Source: Acidobacteriota bacterium
GTDB taxonomy: Bacteria > Acidobacteriota > Terriglobia > Bryobacterales > Bryobacteraceae
Assembly (NCBI GenBank): GCA_017307505.1
Contig: JAFKEE010000050.1
Coordinates: 1-64,000 of the forward strand
Length of the DNA: 64,000 nt
Direction: 5' to 3'
The notes beneath the pieces are model-generated. The model made no database searches and was not told the origin of the DNA. It saw nothing but the letters and a program-made list of their open reading frames with translations. The translations under genes were made by a program, and so were the position numbers. Shown in pieces: positions 8,177-17,473 of this stretch (positions are counted from its first letter, which is position 1; every line of letters begins with the position of its first letter).

Positions 8177-9414
8177 TTCTCTGCCCTCAAGGCCTCAATG
8201 GGATCCAGTTTGGAGGCCTGCGAGGCCGGATAGATTCCGAAAAATAGCCCCACGGTGGCCGACAGGCCAACCCCCACGACAACGGAGGAAAGCGGCAGCT
8301 CCATGGGGACCGGCGTGAAGTTGCGCACCAGCATGGCGATCACCCACGCGATCGACACGCCCACCAGCCCCCCGGTGCCTGACAAGACGGCGGACTCCAC
8401 CAGGAACTGCTTCAGGATGTCCGTGCGGCGGGCGCCGAGGGACTTCCGGATGCCGATCTCCTGCGTCCGTTCCGTCACCACGGCCAGCATGATATTCATA
8501 ATGACGACACCGCCCACCACCATGAACACGCTCACCACGGCGATGGCGGTGGCCGCGATGGCGCCGGTCAGCTTCTCCCATGCGCCCATGATTGAGGCGG
8601 AGTTGAAGACCATGAAGTTGTCTTCCACACCGGGCCGCAGGTGCCGGTAGGCCCGCAGCAGGGACCGTACCTCGTCCATCGCCTGTTCAAAGTGGCCGTG
8701 ATCGATGGCCTGCAGCGAGAAGTTGAGCCAGGTGCGCGCTCCGAACATCTTGAAGAACGTGAAGATAGGGATGTGGACGAAATTGTCCTGGGACTGCCCG
8801 AAGACGCTGCCGATCTTCTTCGAGACGCCGATCACCTGGAATGCCTTGCCTGAGATCTCGATCGTCTTGCCGATGGGATCCGTGTTGGCGAAGTACTTCT
8901 CTTTCAGGTCCGCACCGATGAAAGCTACGTTGCGGTGATTGGCGTTCTCGCCTTCGGTGAAGTAGCGGCCGCTTTCCGTTTGGATGTTATTGAGAATATT
9001 CAGGTTCGCATTGCCGCCCGTGATATTCACATCCTCCATACGCTCACCGTGGCAGGTGACGTCCGCCTGGTGGTCGCTGGTCATCCCCATCTCTCGCACC
9101 ATCGTCGCGCGCTGTTTGAGAAACTCGAACTCGTCGGGCTTCAGCTGGGGATTCTTCCGCTGCAGCTCAAGAAACTTCTTGGGATCCCAGTCGCCGAAAA
9201 AGGCAAACCGGGTCACCACGAAGCCGTCGGCGCCGAGGTCAGCGATCTTTGACTCGACGTACACATTCATCCCGTTGATCACGGCCATCACCGCGATCAG
9301 CGTCGTCGTCGAGAGAATAATGCCCAGAAGGGTAAGGAAGCTGCGCAGTTTGGCGCTCCGCAGGCTGGCAAGCGCAATGGAGAACGCCTCATAAGTAGAG
9401 GCCCCGGATTTCAT
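8173..9414 (-). CDS. ABC transporter permease, MacB/FtsX type
   Basis: 413 aa, same architecture as its downstream partner: N-terminal membrane helix (MAVINGMNVYVESKIADLGA follows it), a periplasmic domain and three C-terminal helices with VVIMNIMLAVVTERTQEIGI and RKSLGARRTDILKQFLVES. Paralogous pairs of such permeases are frequent in Acidobacteriota. The start lies 9 nt from the stop of the hydrolase gene at 9424, supporting one transcript. The two permeases are divergent in the periplasmic domain, consistent with a heterodimer rather than a recent duplication. Confidence 0.9.
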   Translation of the reverse strand: MKSGASTYEAFSIALASLRSAKLRSFLTLLGIILSTTTLIAVMAVINGMNVYVESKIADLGADGFVVTRFAFFGDWDPKKFLELQRKNPQLKPDEFEFLKQRATMVREMGMTSDHQADVTCHGERMEDVNITGGNANLNILNNIQTESGRYFTEGENANHRNVAFIGADLKEKYFANTDPIGKTIEISGKAFQVIGVSKKIGSVFGQSQDNFVHIPIFTFFKMFGARTWLNFSLQAIDHGHFEQAMDEVRSLLRAYRHLRPGVEDNFMVFNSASIMGAWEKLTGAIAATAIAVVSVFMVVGGVVIMNIMLAVVTERTQEIGIRKSLGARRTDILKQFLVESAVLSGTGGLVGVSIAWVIAMLVRNFTPVPMELPLSSVVVGVGLSATVGLFFGIYPASQASKLDPIEALRAEK

Positions 9415-9423
9415 CTCATAGAC

Positions 9424-10404
9424 CTAGACGGAGCAAACCCCTGGTTTGTTCCGCACCTGTAAAATCCAATCGCGTAAAAGAGGATCCAGCCAGAACCGGG
9501 GCGTGTCCCGGGCGATGAAGCCCAGATGGCCCCCATGTTCCGTCGGGATCAGGGTGATATTCGGGTTTCCGCGCACCTCCGCCCCCTCAAACAGGTCAAA
9601 AGGGATCATTGGATCGTCTTTTGACTGCACCATCAGGGTGGGCACGCGGATGCCGTGCAGAAAACGCACGGCCGACTGCGTGGCGTAATAGTTGGGCGCG
9701 TCACCAAATTGAAACGCCCGAGCCGTGAATGTGTTGTCGAAATCAAAGACCGTGCGGACCGAATCGATGCCATCCAGCGGAAAGAGATCGGGATGGCTCA
9801 GGTGACGCCGCCGGTAGCGGTCCTTCAGGCCGCGCACGAAGCGCCGCTCGTAGACCCAGTTTTCCGGGGCGCCGAGGCGGCGGACGCAGGCATGCAGATC
9901 AATGGGGGTGGAGACCGCGCAGACGCCGGACACGAGGTCGAGGGCCGCGTCGCCCGATTCCCCCGCGAACTTCAACGTGACGTTGCCGCCCAGGGAAAAC
10001 CCGATGAGGAAGCGGGGACCGCGGCCCTCCCGGCGAAACCGGTCCAGAATGGCGCGCACGTCCTGCGTCAGGCCGGAGTGGTAGAGGGTGGGGGTGAGCG
10101 CCTCGGTCCCTCCGCAACTGCGCATGTTGATGCGGTGCACCGCAAAACCGGCCTCGAGCAGGCACTGCGCCAGCGAGATCATATACCCGCTGCGGCTGGA
10201 TCCTTCCAGCCCGTGGTGCAGAAAGATCTCGCCGAGGGCCTCGCCGGGGGGCCGGTTTTCGTGGATCAGGACCTGGGTGGCGGGTTCCGTCTCGTAGAGA
10301 ACGGCGCGGGTGGGAAAACGAGCTTCATCGATCGCCCTCTTCCAGAAATTTCCGGCGAGGGTGGAAAGGTGAGGGTTGCGGAAATAGGGACGAAATGGCC
10401 GCAA
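9424..10404 (-). CDS. Alpha/beta hydrolase, YheT family
   Basis: 326 aa. Catalytic triad candidates are Ser137 in GFSLGGN, Asp264 in KDDPMIP and His293 in HGGHLG; the oxyanion region is LHHGLEGSS. The conserved N-terminal FRNPHLSTLAGNFW is typical of the YheT (EMBL-hydrolase) family, which are broad carboxylesterases. The start codon is TTG. A TAAAAT box lies 6 nt upstream, but no good -35 is seen. It is the first gene of the operon with the two permeases. Function within that operon is unknown; lipid or ester processing is a guess. Confidence 0.85.
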   Translation of the reverse strand: MRPFRPYFRNPHLSTLAGNFWKRAIDEARFPTRAVLYETEPATQVLIHENRPPGEALGEIFLHHGLEGSSRSGYMISLAQCLLEAGFAVHRINMRSCGGTEALTPTLYHSGLTQDVRAILDRFRREGRGPRFLIGFSLGGNVTLKFAGESGDAALDLVSGVCAVSTPIDLHACVRRLGAPENWVYERRFVRGLKDRYRRRHLSHPDLFPLDGIDSVRTVFDFDNTFTARAFQFGDAPNYYATQSAVRFLHGIRVPTLMVQSKDDPMIPFDLFEGAEVRGNPNITLIPTEHGGHLGFIARDTPRFWLDPLLRDWILQVRNKPGVCSV

Positions 10405-10459
10405 CCCTCTATTTTACCTTGTTCACCCGGACTGCTCCGTCCGGGCTGGAATTCCTGGC

Positions 10460-11239
10460 TTAATCGCCCTCGACGTCACGGTCGAGCGTACCGGGTTCGG
10501 AAGCCTTACGCGCCAGATCCTCAGTGAGGATAATGGCCTCCGCCAGATCGCGCATGGGGCGCCGCAGGCGGCGGCTCTCGTTGCGGAGGCGAAGATAAGC
10601 TTCTTCCTCGGTCAGGTTAAACTTGTACTGGAGGATGCCCTTGGCCCGCTCAACCAGTTTTCTGGTCTCGAGCTGCCGCTTCATTTCCTGGGTCTCTTCC
10701 ATCAGGCGGGCGTTTTCGTCTTCCAGTCGAGCCCGCGCAATTGCGCCACCCATCTGTTCGCCGATGAAGGTGATCAGAGAGACTTCCTCGGGGGAATGAT
10801 CGTGCCTTTCCTTATGATGGACGTTAATGACGCCGATTACTTCGCCTACCGCGATGAGCGGGACGGAGCAGAAGGCTTCGTAGGTATCTTCCACCAACCC
10901 GGGCAAACGCATGAACCGCTTGTCGTTGGGGGCGTTTTCGGCCAGCACGACAACACTCTTGTTTTCGACCACCCAACCTGTCACGCCCTGGCCCACCGTC
11001 ATGCTGAGATGACCGATTTCGGCGGCGTGCGGGACCTGGGAGGCCCGGAGCACAATCTCTCCGCTGTTTTGCTCCAGGAGGTACACGAGACAGGCGTCGC
11101 ATCCGGTCACCTGAACCGTCATACCCACGATTTCGCCCAGCATCTCGTCCACGGACCGGTTGGAGCTGACGATGCTGCTGATTCTGTGCAGTAGTGAAAC
11201 TTGGCTGGTATTGGTTTCCATTGCCATGTAAGAAGCCAT
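10460..11239 (-). CDS. GAF-ANTAR regulator (RNA-binding antiterminator type)
   Basis: 259 aa from the ATG at 11239; ATGs at 11227 and 11221 are alternatives. A longer reading would overlap the divergent gene. Residues ~15-160 are a GAF sensor domain (ITFIGEQMGGAIARAR at its end), followed by a coiled coil (LEDENARLMEETQEMKRQLE). The ANTAR three-helix domain follows (RKLVERAKGILQYKFNLTEE, then AYLRLRNESRRLRRPMRDLA). ANTAR domains bind paired hairpins in nascent RNA to prevent termination. The GAF may sense a small ligand or redox state. The target transcripts are not identified in this window. Confidence 0.9.
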   Translation of the reverse strand: MASYMAMETNTSQVSLLHRISSIVSSNRSVDEMLGEIVGMTVQVTGCDACLVYLLEQNSGEIVLRASQVPHAAEIGHLSMTVGQGVTGWVVENKSVVVLAENAPNDKRFMRLPGLVEDTYEAFCSVPLIAVGEVIGVINVHHKERHDHSPEEVSLITFIGEQMGGAIARARLEDENARLMEETQEMKRQLETRKLVERAKGILQYKFNLTEEEAYLRLRNESRRLRRPMRDLAEAIILTEDLARKASEPGTLDRDVEGD

Positions 11240-11329
11240 GCTGTTTGTAGGATAGAAACTGGACCTTTGGGGGTCCAATCGAAACTTTCTATTAGACCCA
11301 TACCATAGGTCGTGATTCCAAGTACACGC

Positions 11330-13183
11330 ATGAAGCATCGAACTGAACTTCGCACTGTATCCCTCCTTACGCTCTTCGTCACCCTGTGCGGTGCGGCCGA
11401 CCCAACCTGGCGCCGGCTCGACTCGGGCCGGTGGACGGTGTACACGGACTTGAGCGAAAAAGACGGCTCGCAAATCCTACGCCAGGTGCTGGAGATGAAC
11501 AGCGTCTTCGGCGCGGTGACGAATCCTGTTCCGGAGGCAGCGCCCCCGGTCCGGATCCTCGCGTTCCGGTCCAGGTCGGATTTCCAACCCTTTCAGCACG
11601 GCGCGGCCAATCACGGCCTTTACCAGTCGGGTACGGAGTACGACTATGTCGTGCTGCTGGACGCGGGCGAAGAGACCCTGCGCGCCGGTCGGCACGAACT
11701 GGTGCACCGTGCCACGAACTATTCCTCCGCTCTGCTGCCAGGCTGGTTGGAAGAGGGGCTGGCGGAGTACTTCTCCACCCTGCAGCGTAAGGGCGACAAG
11801 GCGGTAGTGGGCCGCCCGATTCAAAACCATGTCGACCTTCTGGCCTCGTCGGAGTGGCTGCCCGCCGCGCGGTTGTCGGAGTGGCGCTATGACCCGGCCA
11901 GAAACGGGACCGACAGCATGGTGGCCCAGGTCTATGCGCAGAGCTGGGCGTTGACCCACCTCCTGATGCAACCGGCCGATGCCCGCGCGAGACTGGAGCG
12001 GTTTTCAGAACTGCTGAAATCCGGCGTCGCGCAGGCGGCGGCCTTTGACCAGGCCTACGGACGAAATATGGACCAGGCGCTCGCGGAAGCGCGGCAGGCC
12101 GTGGCGGCGAAGCGTTTCCCGACGCGCGAGGTGCCCATTGGGGCCGTTCCGCAGCCCGGCTCGTTCCAGGTCAAGGCAGTTCCGGATGTGGAGGCACGCC
12201 TGGTGCGGGCGGATGCGCTGCTGGCCCATGGGAAGAAGACCGAGGCGGCCAAGCTGATCAACGACACGGCGAAGCGCTATCCGGACCAGGCTGCGGCCGC
12301 GGCCGGTCTGGGCCAGCTGGCGATGTCGAATTCCGACTATGCCGCGGCGCGGACCCACCTGGAACGCGCCCTCGCTCTGGGCGACAAGCAGGCATCCACC
12401 TATTACGAACTGGCGATGCTGACGCGCGACACCCACGGACCGGAGGACACGGTGGTGGAGCGGCTGCGCCAGGCGGTGCAGGTGAACCCATCGCTGGCGG
12501 ACGCCTGGTATGTGCTGGGCTCCACCCTGCTGCGCCAGGGGAAGTCCGCCGAAGCCGCCGAGGCAATGCGTCATGCGGTGGATGTGTTCCCCAGAAACTC
12601 GATGTACTGGGAGGGACTGGGCCGGGCCTGGCACGCCGCCGGCCAGCGCGAACCGGCGCGCATGGCGGCGCAGCGGGCGATGCAGACGGCCACGACGCCG
12701 GAGCAGAGCGCGATGGCGCAGGGTCTGGGGCGGGAGATTGAACAGAACCAGCGTCCCAGGACGGGCGGCAAGCCGGGCGTTGTCACTCCAAAGACCTGGG
12801 AGCCGAGGCAGGCCGAGGCGACCGTCACGGGCAAACTGGTGCAGGTGGACTGCGCGACCTCGACGCTGAAGTTCCACATCCAGACCGCGGCGGCCACGGC
12901 AAAAACGAAAGCCCAGGTGACGATTCTCAGCTCGGACAAGCCGAACCAGATCATGCTGCGGGGCAACAGCGGGCAGAAGCGCGAGTTCATCTGCGGCCCG
13001 CAGCGCGCGGCGCCGATGGTGGAAGCGGGGTACGTGCCGGCTCCGGCAGCGCCAGAACCACCCGCGCCGCCAGCCGCGGCACCAGCCAAACCAACAAAGA
13101 AGGGCCGGCCCGCACCGAAGGCGAAACCGGCTCCGGCGGTCCAGGCGCCCGCGGGCGAGCTGATCAGCCTCGATTTCAAGTAG
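11330..13183 (+). CDS. Secreted TPR protein with gluzincin (DUF1570/MA-like) domain
   Basis: 617 aa. The ATG at 11330 places a signal peptide (MKHRTELRTVSLLTLFVTLC) at the N-terminus; an in-frame GTG at 11312 is less likely. HELVH at 122-126 and the downstream WLEEGLAEYF helix form a gluzincin-type metal site as in peptidase MA-like/DUF1570 proteins. Several TPR units follow (about 240-430), then a beta domain and a Pro/Ala-rich tail. Periplasmic or cell-surface proteolysis with TPR-mediated partner binding is likely. It diverges from the GAF-ANTAR gene; the 90-nt gap should hold both promoters. Confidence 0.8.
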   Translation: MKHRTELRTVSLLTLFVTLCGAADPTWRRLDSGRWTVYTDLSEKDGSQILRQVLEMNSVFGAVTNPVPEAAPPVRILAFRSRSDFQPFQHGAANHGLYQSGTEYDYVVLLDAGEETLRAGRHELVHRATNYSSALLPGWLEEGLAEYFSTLQRKGDKAVVGRPIQNHVDLLASSEWLPAARLSEWRYDPARNGTDSMVAQVYAQSWALTHLLMQPADARARLERFSELLKSGVAQAAAFDQAYGRNMDQALAEARQAVAAKRFPTREVPIGAVPQPGSFQVKAVPDVEARLVRADALLAHGKKTEAAKLINDTAKRYPDQAAAAAGLGQLAMSNSDYAAARTHLERALALGDKQASTYYELAMLTRDTHGPEDTVVERLRQAVQVNPSLADAWYVLGSTLLRQGKSAEAAEAMRHAVDVFPRNSMYWEGLGRAWHAAGQREPARMAAQRAMQTATTPEQSAMAQGLGREIEQNQRPRTGGKPGVVTPKTWEPRQAEATVTGKLVQVDCATSTLKFHIQTAAATAKTKAQVTILSSDKPNQIMLRGNSGQKREFICGPQRAAPMVEAGYVPAPAAPEPPAPPAAAPAKPTKKGRPAPKAKPAPAVQAPAGELISLDFK

Positions 13184-13199
13184 ACTACACAAGCACGTC

Positions 13200-14447
13200 A
13201 TGAAGATCACACGAATCTCGACCGCGGTGATGGAGTCCAATTTCGACTGGACGCTGGTGCGGGTGGATTCCGATGCCGGCCTCAGCGGCATGGGCGAGGC
13301 GTTCCTGGGCCCCGGGCTGACCGCCGTGATCCGGGAGTTCAACGACATCCTGGTGGGCGAGGATCCAACGCACATCGACCGGCTGGTGCGGCGCATGCGG
13401 GCGAGCTGCATCTACGCCTCGCCCGGGCTGATGTACCACGCCATTGGCGGCATCGAGACCGCGATTCTCGACCTGCTGGGCAAAGCCTGCAGGATGCCGG
13501 TGTGGCAACTGCTGGGCGGCAAGTATCGCGACGCGGTGACGATCTACGCCGATTGCCACGGCGGCGACGCGCTGGAGTCGATTACACCGCTACTGAAGCC
13601 GCGCACGCCGGCGTGGATGGCGGCGGAGGGGGCTCCGGTGGAGGAGTCGCGCATCAGCGTGAAGCACCATGGCTGGGACGCGTCGAAGAAAGAGAGCCTG
13701 ACGCCGGAGAGCTACGCCCAGCGTGCCGCCGAGATGGCGGAACGGGGCTTCCGCATGCTGAAGTTCGACGTGGACGTGCCGACGCCCTATGAAACCGACG
13801 AGTACAACCGGGACCTGAGCCCGATGGAGGTGGATTTCGCCGCCTCGCTGGCAGGGGCGGTGCGGAAGGCCGTGGGTCCGCAGGTGGGTCTGGCGATCGA
13901 CTGCCATTGGAACTACGGGGTGGCGGCGGCGGTGGACCTGGCGCGGGCGTTGGAGCCGTTGCGCCTGCTGTGGCTGGAAGACGTGCTGCCGCCGGAGAAC
14001 ATCCGGGCGATGGGGGAGGTGCAGCGCTGCACCAGGACTCCGCTGGCGACCGGAGAAAACCACTTCTTCCGGATCGACTTCCAGCGGCTGATCCTGGAGG
14101 CCGGGCTGCGGGTGTTGTCGCCGGACGTGCAGAAGATCGGGCTGTGGGAAGGCAGGAAACTGGCGGATCTGGCCGATATGCACTACGTCAACCTGACGTG
14201 GCATAACATCAGCTCGCCATTGGGGACGATTGCAGGTGCGCACCTGTGCGCCGCGACGCCAAACATGCTGGCGCTGGAGTGGCATGCGGCCAGTGTGCCG
14301 TTCTTCGACGACCTGGTGAAGAACGGGGATGCGCCGCTGGTGCGCGACGGGAAGGTGAAAGTTCCGGATTTGCCCGGCTTGGGCCTCGAGATCGATCTCG
14401 ATGTCGCCTACAAGTACCGCAAGCCGGGCGAAGCCTTCTTCGAATAA
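13200..14447 (+). CDS. Mandelate racemase / muconate lactonizing enzyme family protein
   Basis: 415 aa, enolase superfamily. The N-terminal capping domain runs to about residue 130. In the barrel, acid-base and metal residues are visible: Lys in LKFDVDVP, Asp in AIDCHWNYG, Glu in LWLEDVLPP and Glu in ATGENHF; the C-terminal HNISSPLGT strand is typical. These enzymes abstract the proton alpha to a carboxylate, and many are sugar-acid dehydratases, which fits a polysaccharide-degrading soil bacterium. The substrate cannot be told from sequence. It starts 16 nt after the TPR/zincin gene. Confidence 0.88.
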   Translation: MKITRISTAVMESNFDWTLVRVDSDAGLSGMGEAFLGPGLTAVIREFNDILVGEDPTHIDRLVRRMRASCIYASPGLMYHAIGGIETAILDLLGKACRMPVWQLLGGKYRDAVTIYADCHGGDALESITPLLKPRTPAWMAAEGAPVEESRISVKHHGWDASKKESLTPESYAQRAAEMAERGFRMLKFDVDVPTPYETDEYNRDLSPMEVDFAASLAGAVRKAVGPQVGLAIDCHWNYGVAAAVDLARALEPLRLLWLEDVLPPENIRAMGEVQRCTRTPLATGENHFFRIDFQRLILEAGLRVLSPDVQKIGLWEGRKLADLADMHYVNLTWHNISSPLGTIAGAHLCAATPNMLALEWHAASVPFFDDLVKNGDAPLVRDGKVKVPDLPGLGLEIDLDVAYKYRKPGEAFFE

Positions 14448-14471
14448 GGCGTCAAGCCGCGTGCGGCGGCG

Positions 14472-15002
14472 TCATTTCTTATGGATGCGGCTGCAAGCCA
14501 CGGCTGTGCCGTCGGGGTTGACCGCCGAATTGCCTTCTTCGATGTGTTGGATTTTGCCTTCCGCGTCAATGACAAACGAGGCGCGGTTGGCGAAGCCGAA
14601 TTCCTTATTCAGGACCCCGTAGAGGGTGGCAACGGAACGCTGGCTGAAGTCGCTGGCCAGGGGGAATCCCAGGTTCAGCTCCTTCGCCCAGTGGCTGAGG
14701 GTGGGAAGGTTGTCGGTGCTGATGCCCACCACAATGGCGCCGGCATCTGTAAATTTGGCGAGACCAGCCTGGTACGCCGTGAGTTCCTTCGTTCAACCAC
14801 CGGTGAAGGCCGCGGGAAAGAACGCCAGGACGACGGTCTTGCCGCGGTTCTCGGACAGTTTGAAGGTCGTGTTCGCGGTGGTCTTCAAAGTGAAGTCGGG
14901 CGCGGTGTCGCCGACTTTCAGGTGGGTCTTGGGCGGCTGCACAGGCTGAGCCCAGACAGCCGTCGCCAGTGCCAACCCCAATAACCATGGAGTGAGTTTC
15001 AT
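14472..15002 (-). CDS. Secreted peroxiredoxin with in-frame TGA at the peroxidatic position (putative selenoprotein)
   Basis: 176 aa if codon 70 (TGA, 14793-14795) is read as selenocysteine. Start ATG at 15002 has GGGAGG 4 nt upstream; residues 1-18 are a signal peptide. The sequence before the TGA is GDTAPDFTL...[13 protein letters not shown]. After it, in the same frame, come [22 protein letters not shown] and FVIDAEGKI, all typical AhpC/TSA-family peroxiredoxin features. The family has Cys between TGG and TKE, exactly where the TGA lies. The rest of the frame is intact to a genuine TGA stop at 14472-14474. A SECIS-like hairpin follows the first TGA. Its role would be reduction of peroxides in the periplasm. 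The alternative is a nonsense mutation of a TGC/TGT codon. Confidence 0.85.
14757..14778 (-). promoter_or_regulatory. Putative bacterial SECIS element
   Basis: In the mRNA, 15-36 nt after the TGA, GGCG pairs with CGCC. Inside it ACCA pairs with UGGU, closing a GGC apical loop that begins 24 nt after the TGA. Bacterial SECIS rules call for a stem-loop within roughly 16-37 nt of the UGA and a G in the first two loop positions; both are met. The hairpin was found by hand pairing only. Confidence 0.6.
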
Positions 15003-15047
15003 GGATCCTCCCAGGATCAAGAGTGCTGCTGCATCCTCTTGCGCCCG

Positions 15048-15077
15048 AGGATAGCAGGCGCCTTTGTGGTCTCGCAA
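15048..15077 (-). promoter_or_regulatory. Candidate promoter of the peroxiredoxin gene
   Basis: On the minus strand TTGCGA and TATCCT are 18 bp apart, giving a ~40-nt leader before the ATG at 15002. Matches are moderate (4 of 6 each). Confidence 0.35.
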
Positions 15078-15211
15078 CCGGCACAGTTGCACATTTTCTA
15101 TGAATTCCCTGCCCGCTTCCGATATGACCCTCGTGGGCCAGCCAGGACAGCGTGGCGCAGCGGCAGATTCGCTGTCCGCCGGATGATGACGGCCCGACAG
15201 GAGACCGATCC

Positions 15212-15772
15212 ATGCATGCGACTGAGGTTGCCGGCGAGCAGAAGACGAGCCAGAGGCAGGGCAAGTACCTTGTCTTTCATCTGGGCAAGGAAGAGTTTGG
15301 CGTCCACGTGCTGAAAGTGCGCGAAATCATGGGGATCCAGGAGATCACCTCGGTGCCCCAGACGCCCGCCTTTGTCAAAGGCGTCATCAACCTGCGCGGC
15401 AAAGTGATTCCCGTCATCGACCTGCGGAGCAAGTTCCGGCTGGATGAACTCGATTACACCCAGCGCACATGCATCATCGTGCTGCAGGTGGCCCACGACA
15501 ATGGCGACATGCTGATGGGCGTCATCGTGGACGGCGTGTCGGAAGTCCTGACGATTCAGGAAGCAGAGATCGAGGACACGCCGGAGTTCGGCGCCGACAT
15601 GAAGATGCCCTACATCCTGGGGATGGCCAAGGTGAAGGGGCGCGTCAAAATCCTGCTGGACATCGACCAGGTGCTGACCAGAGTCGAGGTGCAGGGCGTG
15701 AGCCAGGTGCAGGGTCTGATGGTTCCGCCCATGGACATGGGCTCCGGGATCGATCCACTGCCACTGTCGTAG
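15212..15772 (+). CDS. cheW: Chemotaxis coupling protein CheW
   Basis: 186 aa from an ATG with ACAGGAG upstream; longer in-frame starts lack support. The CheW SH3-like fold is clear: [20 protein letters not shown], then [18 protein letters not shown] and [13 protein letters not shown]. It bridges CheA and the receptor array at the inner membrane. First gene of a same-direction run continuing through cheB at 22640; receptor and kinase genes follow directly. The 210 nt upstream, shared with the divergent peroxiredoxin gene, should contain the operon promoter. Confidence 0.95.
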   Translation: MHATEVAGEQKTSQRQGKYLVFHLGKEEFGVHVLKVREIMGIQEITSVPQTPAFVKGVINLRGKVIPVIDLRSKFRLDELDYTQRTCIIVLQVAHDNGDMLMGVIVDGVSEVLTIQEAEIEDTPEFGADMKMPYILGMAKVKGRVKILLDIDQVLTRVEVQGVSQVQGLMVPPMDMGSGIDPLPLS

Positions 15773-15824
15773 AAACCACCGTCAAATCACCGGGAAAGTT
15801 GTAGAGGCCAAGGGAAGGACACGC

Positions 15825-17462
15825 GTGCTCATGAATGGGAATATCAGTTTCGGAACCAAGATCAACATCGCCTCGGGCGCGATCGTAATGTTTCTGCTCC
15901 TGCTGGGAGCGTCGGCGATCTACTCCCTGTCGGACGTGCAGTCGCAGTTGGAACGATCGGTCAGCGTGGAAGCTCTCAAATCGGAACTGGCGCTGCAAAG
16001 CCAGGCGGCGGTGACGATGATTGAGGGCTCGCAGCGCGGGCTGCTGCTGGGTTCGATGACAAACGATGCGCCGCTGGTGCAGGCGTCCAGCCTGCAGATG
16101 AGAGAATCCAGCGCGAAGCTGACCAATGCGTTGAAAGAACTGCAGCCGTTGCTCAGGACAGAAGAGGCGAAACGTTACCAGTCTTCGCTTTCGACGATGA
16201 GCGAAGAGGTGAACCAGAAGCTGCAGCAGTTTGAGAGCAGTATCCGGGGCCAGAGGTTCGACGAAGCGACCAGGATGCAGACGGAGTACTTCCGCGGGCA
16301 TTTCGCCAGGATGCGGGAGCAGGCGGTGGCGTTGGTAGGCGTCCAGCACCAGTACGCGATCTCGAGTTCGGCCTCGGCGATCTCCATGGCCTCGTTTGCT
16401 CGCATGCTGGCGGCCGGACTCTGTCTGTTGGCCCTGATGGTGGCTGGGATGGCTTTCTGGGTGATCCGGAATGGCAACCGGGAACTGCGCCGCATCGCGC
16501 TGGAGATCGGCGAAGGCGCTGACCAGGTGGCCTCGGCCTCGAGCCAGATCTCCGGCTCGTCTCAGTCGCTGGCGCAGGGTTCGTCGGAGCAGGCCGCGTC
16601 GCTGCAGGAGACCTCGGCCTCGACGGAACAGGTGAATGCGATGACGAGGAAGAATGCCGAGAGTGCGCGCACGGCGGCGGCGGAAACCGAGAAGGCCGAT
16701 CAGTTGCTCAAGGAGACCGACCGGAAGCTGACGCAGATGATCGAGTCCATGCGGGAGATCAACACGTCGAGCGAGAAGATTTCAAAGATCATCCGCGTGA
16801 TTGACGAAATCGCCTTCCAGACCAACATTCTGGCGTTGAACGCCGCGGTGGAAGCGGCGCGAGCCGGAGAGGCAGGCATGGGCTTCGCGGTGGTGGCCGA
16901 CGAAGTACGCAACCTGGCGCAGCGTTGCGCGCAGGCCGCCAAGGACACTTCCGACCTGATTGAGGAGTCGATCGTGCGCTCGAATGAGGGCAAGGTACGC
17001 CTGGATGAGGTCTCATCCTGTGTGTCGAGAGTGGTGGAGAACGCATCGCGCATCCGCGTGCTGGCGAACGAAGTCAATGTAGGCAGCCAGGAGCAGGCGC
17101 GGGGGATTGAGCAGATTACGCGGGCCGTGGGCCAGATGCAGCAGGTGACGCAGTCGACGGCGGCGAGCGCCGAAGAGAGTGCGTCGGCGGGCGAGGAAAT
17201 GAGCGCGCAGGCATTGTCGCTGAACGATTCCGTGGGGCGCCTGAGATTGCTGGTGGGCAGCGGCAGCGGCCTGGCAGCAGAGCGGCCCGTGTCGCGCACG
17301 AGGAAGAGCCTTCAGGCGGTGGGTGCCCAGCGCGTGCGGGGTACGGCCGGCGCAGGCCATGCGGTGGCGGCGGACATCCAGAAGCCCCTTGGAGCCAAGG
17401 CTCCGGCGCGCCTGCAGGGCAAGGCGGAATTCCCCATGGATGACGACTTCAAGGACTTCTAG
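15825..17462 (+). CDS. Methyl-accepting chemotaxis protein
   Basis: 545 aa from GTG (GGGAAGGA 5 nt upstream); an ATG at 15831 is possible. Two membrane helices (about 17-35 and 190-212) flank a four-helix-bundle-type periplasmic sensor. The cytoplasmic part carries the invariant hairpin tip ([20 protein letters not shown]). I see no clear HAMP domain between TM2 and the signalling helices. The last five residues, DFKDF, fit the x-[aromatic]-x-x-[aromatic] pattern of CheR/CheB-tethering pentapeptides. The ligand is unknown. It is the only receptor in the operon and probably feeds the adjacent CheA. Confidence 0.92.
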   Translation: MLMNGNISFGTKINIASGAIVMFLLLLGASAIYSLSDVQSQLERSVSVEALKSELALQSQAAVTMIEGSQRGLLLGSMTNDAPLVQASSLQMRESSAKLTNALKELQPLLRTEEAKRYQSSLSTMSEEVNQKLQQFESSIRGQRFDEATRMQTEYFRGHFARMREQAVALVGVQHQYAISSSASAISMASFARMLAAGLCLLALMVAGMAFWVIRNGNRELRRIALEIGEGADQVASASSQISGSSQSLAQGSSEQAASLQETSASTEQVNAMTRKNAESARTAAAETEKADQLLKETDRKLTQMIESMREINTSSEKISKIIRVIDEIAFQTNILALNAAVEAARAGEAGMGFAVVADEVRNLAQRCAQAAKDTSDLIEESIVRSNEGKVRLDEVSSCVSRVVENASRIRVLANEVNVGSQEQARGIEQITRAVGQMQQVTQSTAASAEESASAGEEMSAQALSLNDSVGRLRLLVGSGSGLAAERPVSRTRKSLQAVGAQRVRGTAGAGHAVAADIQKPLGAKAPARLQGKAEFPMDDDFKDF

Positions 17463-17473
17463 GCAAAGCCCCG

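Noticed and set aside
11304-11315. 12-mer CATAGGTCGTGA shared with 26443-26454, both near start codons
   Set aside because: Many 12-mer matches are expected by chance in 64 kb, and the spacing to the start codons differs.
11240-11473. Upstream extension of the GAF-ANTAR gene to 11473
   Set aside because: It overlaps the signal peptide of the divergent TPR/zincin gene and its sequence is unlike a protein domain.
14793-15092. Reading the peroxiredoxin as two separate truncated genes (frameshift or pseudogene)
   Set aside because: Both halves are in the same frame and join through the TGA at the exact cysteine position; no frameshift is needed.
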